A stretch of DNA of 6,760 bases from an uncultured beta proteobacterium (GTDB lineage: Bacteria; Pseudomonadota; Gammaproteobacteria; Burkholderiales; Burkholderiaceae). The stretch is taken from positions 1 to 6,760 of the forward strand of contig CAJARE010000367.1 of NCBI GenBank assembly GCA_903944255.1. Reading direction: 5' to 3'. Made by a program: the position numbers and the translations under genes. This document shows positions 1 through 4,987 of this stretch, in pieces. Each line of letters opens with the position of its first letter. Positions within the stretch are counted from its first letter, which is position 1. The notes beneath the pieces are model-generated. The model was given only the letters and a program-made list of their open reading frames with translations. It was not told the origin of the DNA and searched no databases.

Positions 1-201
1 CCATGTGTTGTCATGTCGTTTAAAACGACATTGCCAGAGAGGGCTATTTGGTCTGCGAAAAAGAACTACGTCGCCATCACGCAAATAAAGCTCTGTAGGC
101 TCTGCGTATTTGAGATAACTGAGGGCTGAGGGTTGAGATTCTTGCTGAGGTGAGGGGAGAACTTCTAGGTGACTTTCAGGTACTTTGATTACCTTAGTCA
201 C
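1..201 (-). CDS. Phage-type site-specific integrase, N-terminal part (runs off the left edge)
   Basis: An open frame of 67 codons starts at GTG (199-201) and is still open at base 1, so only the N-terminus is visible. An in-frame stop at 220-222 and the lack of an ATG make GTG the only reasonable start; no clear Shine-Dalgarno is seen. Its end reads ELYLRDGDVVLFRRPNSPLW followed by QCRFKRHDNTW. That pattern is typical of the start of the N-terminal arm/SAM-like region of phage-type tyrosine recombinases, which cut and rejoin att sites. The catalytic Arg/His/Tyr residues would lie outside the window. The palindrome at 13-31 falls inside this frame and encodes CRFKRH. A promoter-like sequence lies just upstream. 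The family call rests on remembered motif similarity of a fragment, so the exact family and whether the gene is intact are unknown. Confidence 0.72.
   Translation of the reverse strand, partial: MTKVIKVPESHLEVLPSPQQESQPSALSYLKYAEPTELYLRDGDVVLFRRPNSPLWQCRFKRHDNTW
13..31. repeat. Palindrome copy 1, inside the integrase gene
   Basis: ATGTCGTTTAAAACGACAT is a 19-nt perfect inverted repeat with 9-bp arms around a central A. Its 15-bp core (15-29) is identical to the cores at 346-360 (opposite orientation) and 4920-4934. Unlike the other two, this copy lies within coding sequence and is translated as part of the conserved-looking WQCRFK segment. Confidence 0.9.
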
Positions 202-229
202 TTTGTAGGTGTGTTGTTGTCATACAGCT

Positions 230-258
230 ATTTTATTTTCAGACTTTTGCTTGGACAA
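230..258 (-). promoter_or_regulatory. Candidate sigma-70 promoter of the integrase gene
   Basis: On the minus strand a -35-like TTGTCC (253-258) is followed after exactly 17 bp by a -10-like TAAAAT (230-235). They match the consensus at 4/6 and 5/6 positions. Transcription would start near 223, giving a leader of about 20 nt before the GTG at 201. This is pattern matching only, but spacing and position fit well. Confidence 0.45.
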
Positions 259-272
259 TCTCAGAATCTTGC

Positions 273-318
273 GAGGGGTAATTTTGCTGTGCGCACAGAT
301 TATGTTGCCACACCCCTC
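273..318. repeat. Nested inverted repeats upstream of the integrase promoter
   Basis: GAGGGGT (273-279) and ACCCCTC (312-318) form a 7-bp inverted repeat. Between them lies a perfect 12-bp palindrome, CTGTGCGCACAG (287-298), nearly concentric with the outer arms. The whole lies about 15 bp upstream of the candidate -35 box of the integrase gene. That position suits a regulator-binding site or an accessory (Xis- or arm-type) recombination site. The palindromes are directly visible; the role is inferred. Confidence 0.5.
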
Positions 319-338
319 CAGTCAACCGCCATAGTGTC

Positions 339-360
339 TTGTAATGTCGTTTTAAACGAC
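339..360 (+). repeat. Inverted-repeat end, left (palindrome copy 2)
   Basis: The 22 bp consist of TTGTAAT followed by the core GTCGTTTTAAACGAC (346-360). Read on the minus strand, 4920-4941 gives TTGTAAA followed by the same core, so the two form an inverted pair with one mismatch in 22. This copy begins 54 bp downstream of the copG stop codon, at the 3' border of the copper operon. It lacks a T-run and its 5-bp stem is weak, so it does not look like a rho-independent terminator. Confidence 0.8.
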
Positions 361-413
361 GTTTCAGTAAGCGTCTATTTAATCGATACTAAGCCAGAGT
401 CTTGGATATCAAT

Positions 414-908
414 CTACCTATAGGACTGATAGACAGAAGGCTCGCCATTCAGCCCAATTAATAGAACATCGTATGGATCCTTCTTGCCTTTGTACTCTGG
501 ACCATCCATGCCAGGAGATCCCAAAGGCATTGCCGGAACCGCTAAACCCAATACCTTTGGCTTTTCTGCTAGAAGGCGCTTAATTTCTCGGGCAGGAACA
601 TGTCCTTCAATGACATAACCATTGATTTGGGCAGTATGGCATGAACCAAACTGAACTGGCATCCCCAGCTTTTGGCGCATTTCAGTATTACCGATATCAA
701 TTGCCTTTACATTAAAGCCATTCTTTTCTAAGTACGCCGCCCAATCTTTACAGCAACCGCATTTTGGGCCGCGCCACATCGTAATAACTGGCTTTTCAGT
801 CACAGCAAAACTCAATGTCGGCAATAAAGCTAGGCCAAACGAAATAAGCCTTCTTTGTTGATTTACCAATCTAACAGTATTCATCACTTCATCTTTAATT
901 AAATTCAA
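414..908 (-). CDS. copG: CopG-type periplasmic copper-resistance protein (DUF411)
   Basis: This is the last gene of the copper operon. The 164-residue product has an N-terminal signal (about residues 1-35, ending LSFA) with paired arginines at 19-20 in QQRRLISF, so export may be by Tat rather than Sec. The mature part carries the DUF411 hallmarks: KCGCCKDW (Cys50, Cys52, Cys53), GSCHTA (Cys90, His91), EGHVP (His103) and the Met-containing PAMPLGSPGMDG near 125-135. In the Pseudomonas and Vibrio CopG proteins the corresponding CxCC region binds a copper cluster, so a periplasmic copper-binding or redox role is likely. The chosen start is TTG at 906-908, because AGGAGG lies 5 nt upstream of it. 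An ATG at codon 9 (MNTVRL) would leave that site too far away but would still keep the signal peptide. The gene begins 9 bp after cusF and its ribosome site overlaps the cusF stop, implying coupled translation. Confidence 0.88.
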   Translation of the reverse strand: MNLIKDEVMNTVRLVNQQRRLISFGLALLPTLSFAVTEKPVITMWRGPKCGCCKDWAAYLEKNGFNVKAIDIGNTEMRQKLGMPVQFGSCHTAQINGYVIEGHVPAREIKRLLAEKPKVLGLAVPAMPLGSPGMDGPEYKGKKDPYDVLLIGLNGEPSVYQSYR

Positions 909-913
909 TTGGG

Positions 914-919
914 CCTCCT
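914..919 (-). promoter_or_regulatory. Ribosome-binding site of copG, supports a TTG start
   Basis: A full AGGAGG on the minus strand lies 5 nt before the TTG at 906-908 and 29 nt before the first in-frame ATG. Ideal spacing favours TTG. It overlaps the TAG stop of the upstream cusF-like gene (918-920). Confidence 0.6.
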
Positions 920-1196
920 ACTGAACTTTTCTAAACTGCTTTGCGAATAGTTTTGTTCCCTTTTGCTCCGCTACAAATTCAACTTGATCCCCAGGGTTAA
1001 CTCCCTTTAAAACCTCTGTAGTCTCAACATTAAAAACCATGGACATCGGCGCCATATCAAGGCTTTTAATTTCCTCATGCTTGATGGTGACTTTCTTATT
1101 TTCAGCATCAACACGACGAATTTCGCCCTTAGTCCACTCGGTAGCTCCAACAGCAAAACTTACTAAACACATCATTAAGGTTATTATTTTTTTCAT
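918..1196 (-). CDS. cusF: CusF-like periplasmic copper/silver-binding protein
   Basis: A 92-residue secreted protein with signal peptide MKKIITLMMCLVSFAVGA and a single small beta-barrel domain of the CusF type. In E. coli CusF, metal is held by His36, Met47 and Met49 under Trp44. Here His40, Met51 and Met53 keep exactly the same spacing, in TIKHEEI and LDMAPMSMVF, but the Trp position is Met48. The protein should bind Cu(I) (or Ag(I)) in the periplasm and hand it to partners. No CusCBA pump is encoded here, so the partner may be the oxidase, CopI or CopG. The ATG overlaps the upstream copI stop by 4 bp (ATGA), and GAGG lies 7 nt upstream within copI. The gene length is normal for the family. 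Confidence 0.85.
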   Translation of the reverse strand: MKKIITLMMCLVSFAVGATEWTKGEIRRVDAENKKVTIKHEEIKSLDMAPMSMVFNVETTEVLKGVNPGDQVEFVAEQKGTKLFAKQFRKVQ

Positions 1197-1669
1197 TGCT
1201 GTACCTCAACCTTTCCCACCATTCCAGCCTGATAGTGCCCGGCAATCAAGCAAGCAAAATCAAAACTTCCAGCACGATTAAATTTCCAAATAATTTCACC
1301 TTTTTTACCAGGTGAGATATGTGCCATGTAGGGTTCATCATGCTCCATATTGGGATGCTTTACCATCATCTCGGCATGCTTATCAAGCACTTGCTTTGTG
1401 CCAATTACCATTTCGTGTAACAGCCTTCCGTTATTTTTAATTTCAAAGCGTATAGTTTCACCAGCCTTGATATTGATTTTTTCTGGCTTAAATTTCATAT
1501 CATCGCCCATTGATATAGCAATAGTTCGATTCACTTCATTCTTTATGCCGCCAATACCCCACTCCTCTTGTTGAAAGGATGCCTGTTGATTCATTTTTTT
1601 ATGCTGATCCCCATGAGCAAAGCTAAGCTGAGATATTGCTAAACCAATCATTAAATAAATTATTTTCAT
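1193..1669 (-). CDS. copI: CopI-type cupredoxin (type 1 copper protein)
   Basis: A 158-residue exported protein with signal peptide MKIIYLMIGLAISQLSFA. A plastocyanin/azurin-like cupredoxin fold is indicated from about residue 48 to the end. The type 1 copper ligands are all visible: His85 in LLHEMVIG, then Cys140, His145 and Met150 in FACLIAGHYQAGM. The mature N-terminus is His-rich (HGDQHKK), and the 98-117 loop carries several Met and His residues, which suggests extra copper binding. The pattern matches the periplasmic CopI cupredoxins known from copper-tolerant Rubrivivax and Vibrio. A likely role is binding copper and exchanging electrons with the neighbouring multicopper oxidase, though that partnership is inferred from the operon. 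AGGAG lies 6 nt before the ATG and overlaps the copA stop codon; the gap to copA is 9 bp. Confidence 0.85.
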   Translation of the reverse strand: MKIIYLMIGLAISQLSFAHGDQHKKMNQQASFQQEEWGIGGIKNEVNRTIAISMGDDMKFKPEKINIKAGETIRFEIKNNGRLLHEMVIGTKQVLDKHAEMMVKHPNMEHDEPYMAHISPGKKGEIIWKFNRAGSFDFACLIAGHYQAGMVGKVEVQQ

Positions 1670-1678
1670 TTTTTGCTC

Positions 1679-3082
1679 CTAGTGTTTGTGATTATTAGTA
1701 CCTGGCTTTTTAACCTGTACTTCTACCTCGGGTTTGGGTTGAACGCGATTCATCGCTGATTCGCCAGCATTATTACTGCGCTTGGCTGCGGGCATGGCGC
1801 CCTTCCACTCATACGCCCTAGTGCCTGCTGGCTGTTTAAACCAACCAGAATTTTTATAGTCGTTAGGCGCTTGATCTTTCCGAACCTTTAATACAGTAAA
1901 CATGCCACCCATTTCAAGTGAGCCATAAGGGCCATCACCTGTCATCATTGGAATGGTATTAACTGGCAATGGCATCTCCATCTCAGTCATGTCAGCCATA
2001 CCTCGCTCACCCATAGCCATATAGTCTGGAATAATTTTTTTTATCTTTCCAGCTAATCCGCGGTGATCAACCCCAATTAAATTTGCCATATCGTGACCCA
2101 TCGCATTCATGGTGTGATGGCTTTTATGGCAATGAAATGCCCAATCTCCCTCTTCATCTGCTAAGAATTCAATTTGGCGCATCTGCCCTACAGCAACATC
2201 AGCCGTAACTTCATACCAACGATTTGCTTTTGGAGTGGGCCCACCATCTGTGCCCGTAATTTGAAATTCATGGCCATGGAGATGTATTGGATGGTTTGTC
2301 ATTGTCAAATTACCAACACGAATCCGAACCTTGTCATTTAATCGAACATTCAATGTATCTATTCCAGGAAAGACTCTGCTATTCCATGACCAGATATTGA
2401 AGTCGAGCATCGTCGCTGGTTTTGGGGTGAAGCTTCCTGGGTCGATATCGTAAGCACTTAATAGAAAACAGAAGTCACGATTAACTTCATCAATATCAGG
2501 ATTCTTAACTTTTGGATGCGTTACCCAAAAACCCATCATGCCCATTGCCATTTGAGTCATCTCATCGGCATGCGGGTGGTACATAAATGTCCCAGGGCGA
2601 CGAGCGGTAAATTCATAAACGAAAGTTTTGCCTGATGGAATGGCTGGCTGATTTAAACCAGCTACACCATCCATGCCATTTGGCAAACGCTGGCCGTGCC
2701 AATGAATTGATGTGTGCTCTGGTAGCTTATTAGTAACAAATATTCTTACCTTATCTCCTTCAACAACCTCAATTGTTGGGCCAGGCGACTGTCCGTTATA
2801 TCCCCATAAATGTGCTTTAAACCCTGGCGCCATTTCTCGCACTACAGGCTCAGCAACAAGATGGAATTCTTTAACGCCATTGTTCATTCTCCATGGCAAG
2901 GTCCATCCATTTAAAGTCACAACTGGGTTGTAGTCTCGGCCACTATTCGGTATCAATGGTTTCTGTGTATTTGGGCTATTTTGGATTACTGGCTCAGGCA
3001 AACCCGCTAAAGCATGACGACTTACACCAGCCGCAGCCATTGTCACTGCCGCCCCAGTTAAAAATTTTCTACGTGTGTTCAT
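1679..3082 (-). CDS. copA: Tat-exported multicopper oxidase, CopA-like cuprous oxidase
   Basis: A 467-residue periplasmic oxidase that probably oxidises Cu(I) to less toxic Cu(II) while reducing O2 to water. The N-terminus has a Tat signal, TRRKFLTGAA, cleaved near ALA-G. All four copper-binding blocks are present: HWHG (127-130), HPH (169-171), HPIHLHGH (264-271) and HCHKSHHTMNAM (317-328). The last block contains the type 1 Cys318 and axial Met328. Met-rich stretches lie at 173-183 and 355-380. In most oxidases the HCH block is close to the C-terminus, but here about 140 residues follow, including MEMP, GGMFTVLKVR and a His-rich end (NNHKH). The domain spacing resembles two-domain-like or compact oxidases rather than the roughly 600-residue PcoA/CopA, so the symbol is by role. 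GAGG lies 6 nt before the ATG. The gene begins 3 bp after tolC, with the ribosome site next to its stop. Confidence 0.88.
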   Translation of the reverse strand: MNTRRKFLTGAAVTMAAAGVSRHALAGLPEPVIQNSPNTQKPLIPNSGRDYNPVVTLNGWTLPWRMNNGVKEFHLVAEPVVREMAPGFKAHLWGYNGQSPGPTIEVVEGDKVRIFVTNKLPEHTSIHWHGQRLPNGMDGVAGLNQPAIPSGKTFVYEFTARRPGTFMYHPHADEMTQMAMGMMGFWVTHPKVKNPDIDEVNRDFCFLLSAYDIDPGSFTPKPATMLDFNIWSWNSRVFPGIDTLNVRLNDKVRIRVGNLTMTNHPIHLHGHEFQITGTDGGPTPKANRWYEVTADVAVGQMRQIEFLADEEGDWAFHCHKSHHTMNAMGHDMANLIGVDHRGLAGKIKKIIPDYMAMGERGMADMTEMEMPLPVNTIPMMTGDGPYGSLEMGGMFTVLKVRKDQAPNDYKNSGWFKQPAGTRAYEWKGAMPAAKRSNNAGESAMNRVQPKPEVEVQVKKPGTNNHKH

Positions 3083-3085
3083 TGA

Positions 3086-4057
3086 TTACCTCACATTAAT
3101 ATTTGAGAAATCCATCTGGACATCCATTAGATCTTTGTCTAATCGAGCAGACTGAATTAAAAAAGCTGTATTGACATCGATATAGTCCATCACAGTTTTA
3201 CTTTGAGTTTCTACATCTTCTAGCAAATGAAACACATCAATGAGCATGCCGTTGTATCTCAGTAAATTCTCTTCAGAAATTTTCTTCTGAGTTGGTAAGA
3301 TTTCTTCTTTATATGATTTAACGCCCTGATATTTTTCTAAATAGCCTTCGTAAGAGAGGCGCGCTGTTGAGCGAGTTTTTACTGACTCTGGATTATTGAT
3401 GTCCCCTAGTCCAATGGCTTTTAACTCTTTAGCGCTTAACTTTCTTTGCTCTTTGGGCGGTTCTGGTAAGCGAGCATCAACATCCACTCTGACATCGCGA
3501 CTATCAAAGTTCATGCGCTGAATGAAACGCTCCTTTGCTTCTAGATATTTGCCCTGTAATGCTTTGTATTCAAGCCTTTTTTTGTATAAAGCCTTGTTCT
3601 GCTTTAAAAGCGCCAGCTCATTAATATTCCCAACCTTATACATACGAGCACTGAGCTCAGACGCTGCCTCTACAGCATCAAGAACATCTTCCATATGTAT
3701 CAGCTTTTCTTTAAGTGCTACCAGCTCATAATATGACTTGGTCGTATCGTAAATAATTGATGAACGCTTTTGTAATGCTGAGCGTTGCGCAGGCGTTAAG
3801 AGATAGTAGTCGGATGTTGACTCGGAGCCACGAAGATAATTAGTCCAATCAAGCTGTTGATTTAATGCTCTCTCAATTGCCTGATTCAAAGTAAATATAT
3901 TTTGATTGGCAGGGCTCTCGCGTGAGACTTGCTCCTTTGAGTAAACCCTCCAACCCCCTATCTCACCAACAAGTTTGTTTTGCTCAATCCATGAAGATGG
4001 ATTAGCAAATGCCTGAGATATAGCAAGGCTTAGTACAGCAATAACAATTTTTTTCAA
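3086..4057 (-). CDS. Shortened TolC-family protein of the copper operon
   Basis: A 323-residue exported protein with signal peptide MKKIVIAVLSLAISQAFA. Family features include the entry helix FTLNQAIERAL (55-65), a long helical stretch at 90-183 and RLPEPPKEQ (196-204). A second helical stretch at 230-312 contains KISEENLLRYNGMLIDVFHL, a strong TolC-family signature. Usual outer-membrane factors have about 420-480 residues. Compared with that plan, the segments holding the first long helix and the beta-strand pair of each repeat appear to be missing, although both later helical parts remain. It may be a periplasmic coiled-coil protein rather than a pore. The start is TTG (4055-4057), because GGAGAG is well placed and the signal peptide begins there. 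An uninterrupted frame argues against recent decay. It is usually found beside copA/copI-type genes; no efflux partner is visible. Confidence 0.72.
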   Translation of the reverse strand: MKKIVIAVLSLAISQAFANPSSWIEQNKLVGEIGGWRVYSKEQVSRESPANQNIFTLNQAIERALNQQLDWTNYLRGSESTSDYYLLTPAQRSALQKRSSIIYDTTKSYYELVALKEKLIHMEDVLDAVEAASELSARMYKVGNINELALLKQNKALYKKRLEYKALQGKYLEAKERFIQRMNFDSRDVRVDVDARLPEPPKEQRKLSAKELKAIGLGDINNPESVKTRSTARLSYEGYLEKYQGVKSYKEEILPTQKKISEENLLRYNGMLIDVFHLLEDVETQSKTVMDYIDVNTAFLIQSARLDKDLMDVQMDFSNINVR

Positions 4058-4062
4058 TTTAA

Positions 4063-4068
4063 CTCTCC
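4063..4068 (-). promoter_or_regulatory. Ribosome-binding site of the tolC-like gene, supports a TTG start
   Basis: GGAGAG on the minus strand lies 5 nt before TTG (4055-4057). That codon begins a canonical MKK-type signal peptide, and no ATG offers a better start nearby. Confidence 0.6.
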
Positions 4069-4076
4069 AATAAGAA

Positions 4077-4109
4077 TCTAGCCCAAATTTTGGGCGGACT
4101 TATGCTAGA
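4077..4109 (-). promoter_or_regulatory. Intercistronic hairpin with an alternative pairing
   Basis: Between the small Cys/His-rich gene and the tolC-like gene, GCCCAAA and TTTGGGC (arms 4089-4095 and 4081-4087) form a near-perfect inverted repeat. A second pair, TCTAGC (4104-4109) and GCTAGA (4077-4082), surrounds and partly overlaps it, sharing bases 4081-4082, so the two cannot form fully together. The outer arm begins 4 nt after the upstream stop codon, within reach of a terminating ribosome. The following sequence has only a weak T-rich stretch, so a role in mRNA processing or translation of tolC is as likely as attenuation. Function is inferred. Confidence 0.4.
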
Positions 4110-4113
4110 AGAG

Positions 4114-4458
4114 TTAAAGAATGGGTGGTTTGATTAGAGCAGAGAGATCACGACTAGCAAAACTAGTCTTACCGGAATTAAAAATCGCAGTAAATGTGAT
4201 TTGATTAAAGCTGGAATGAGTGGGGATGAAACCAAATCCAACACAAAGTGCGCAGGAGTTACAACCATTGCCATCGGACTGAGCGCTTAGTTTGGCGCCC
4301 TCTTCATTTGAAGCTAAGGCTTGGTGGCAATTATGAGAAATTTCTTTTGCCGCCACACCAGTCATATTAGTTTGATGTTTAAATGACATGTCTAATCCCG
4401 CCCATGCCTGGACTGGCAAAAGCAATACCAGCGAAATTAAAAATATCTTTCTCAACAT
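4114..4458 (-). CDS. Small secreted Cys/His-rich protein at operon head (CopL/DUF2946-like)
   Basis: A 114-residue product with a clear Sec signal (MLRKIFLISLVLLLPVQAWA). The mature part contains SHNCHQ (His42, Cys44, His45) and CNSCALC (Cys66, Cys69, Cys72), a CxxCxxC arrangement suited to metal binding. It ends in LSALIKPPIL, recalling the Pro-rich ends of CopL and DUF2946 proteins found at the head of copper operons. I do not recognise it firmly; the placement is by architecture and position. As the first gene of the operon it could be a periplasmic metal binder or a leader whose translation tunes the downstream genes. No good Shine-Dalgarno precedes the ATG at 4456-4458. It is separated from tolC by 56 bp containing a hairpin, unlike the tight spacing of the rest. 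Confidence 0.6.
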   Translation of the reverse strand: MLRKIFLISLVLLLPVQAWAGLDMSFKHQTNMTGVAAKEISHNCHQALASNEEGAKLSAQSDGNGCNSCALCVGFGFIPTHSSFNQITFTAIFNSGKTSFASRDLSALIKPPIL

Positions 4459-4563
4459 ATTGATTACTGTAGCACTATTTTCAACTTAATGTTTAGGCAA
4501 TACATTGCTTAGTAAATATTAAATTTTTCGCCATTATTTACTCTAAACCATTAGGAGGCCTTG
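4459..4563. promoter_or_regulatory. Divergent promoter region of the copper operon and the DUF3147 gene
   Basis: This AT-rich gap lies between two genes read in opposite directions, so it should carry promoters for both. An 8-bp inverted repeat, AGTAAATA (4511-4518) and TATTTACT (4535-4542) with a 16-bp spacer, sits near the middle and may be an operator. I looked for clear -35/-10 pairs and for CueR- or CusR-type dyads and found none convincing. Confidence 0.45.
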
Positions 4564-4914
4564 ATGACTTGGATAATCACCAAATACTTACTAACAGCTG
4601 GAATGGTTGTATTCATTTCTGAAGTGGCAAAACGAAGCGATAAGTTGGGTGGGTTTATTGCCGCACTACCTTTGATGACACTGCTCACATTGGCTTGGCT
4701 TTATATTGAAAATCAGCCAGAAGAGAAGATTGCTAATCATGCCTATTACACTTTTTGGTATGTGATTCCTACGCTACCAATGTTTTTACTATTTCCATAC
4801 TTGCTTCCTAAATTAGGATTTTGGATGACTATGGGTGCGTGTGTAGTAGCAACAGTTGTCTGTTTTAGCTTATTCGCTTTGCTGATGAAAAACTTTGGGG
4901 TTCAGCTGTTGTAA
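4564..4914 (+). CDS. DUF3147-family small membrane protein
   Basis: A 116-residue, very hydrophobic protein with about four membrane segments. These are near residues 2-20, 30-48 (FIAALPLMTLLTLAWLYI), 64-84 and 88-110. The run EVAKRSDKLGGFIAALPLMT and the TFWYVIPTLPMFLLFPYLLP segment match what I recall of the DUF3147 family, whose function is unknown. The start is ATG at 4564, since AGGAGG (4553-4558) lies 5 nt upstream; a TTG directly before it is too close. It is divergent from the copper operon and inside the same pair of inverted repeats, so a link to copper is possible, but nothing in the protein shows a metal site. The palindrome core begins 6 bp after its stop codon. Confidence 0.7.
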   Translation: MTWIITKYLLTAGMVVFISEVAKRSDKLGGFIAALPLMTLLTLAWLYIENQPEEKIANHAYYTFWYVIPTLPMFLLFPYLLPKLGFWMTMGACVVATVVCFSLFALLMKNFGVQLL

Positions 4915-4919
4915 GTTTT

Positions 4920-4941
4920 GTCGTTTAAAACGACTTTACAA
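4920..4941 (-). repeat. Inverted-repeat end, right (palindrome copy 3)
   Basis: Read on the minus strand this is TTGTAAA plus the core GTCGTTTTAAACGAC, the inverted partner of 339-360 with one mismatch in 22. Weaker similarity continues outward: an AACCG and an AT.GTGT precede TTGTAA at both ends, at slightly different spacings. It lies just past the DUF3147 stop. A short stem with TTT after it could give weak termination, but the identical core inside the integrase gene points to another role. Confidence 0.8.
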
Positions 4942-4987
4942 ATACACACCATAGATGGTTCTCACGGTTAAACAGAGTTAAGGCAAA

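Larger units (their letters stand above)
339..4941. mobile_element. Putative copper cassette bracketed by 22-bp inverted repeats
   Basis: An inverted pair (339-360 and 4920-4941, 21/22 identical) encloses the complete copper operon and the divergent DUF3147 gene, and nothing else. An integrase gene starts just outside on the left and tRNA-Phe, a common integration site, lies just outside on the right. No transposase is present inside and I found no convincing target-site duplication, so a classical transposon is unlikely. The boundary proposal is an inference from repeat placement. The repeats could instead be binding sites or dispersed intergenic palindromes. Confidence 0.3.

Noticed and set aside
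329..334. CCATAG just outside the left inverted repeat and again at 4949-4954 outside the right one, as a target-site duplication
   Set aside because: It is only 6 bp and lies at unequal distances from the repeat ends (4 and 7 bp), so chance is the better explanation.
346..360. The palindromes as rho-independent terminators of copG and the DUF3147 gene
   Set aside because: The stem would be about 5 bp with an AT-only loop and no proper T-run, and an identical core lies inside a coding sequence.
169..423. Plus-strand open frame of 84 codons
   Set aside because: It overlaps the integrase N-terminus, the integrase promoter and the left palindrome, has no good ribosome site and resembles no family I know.
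1039..3731. Several plus-strand open frames of 68-80 codons across the copper operon
   Set aside because: They are antisense to genes with clear motifs, signal peptides and ribosome sites.
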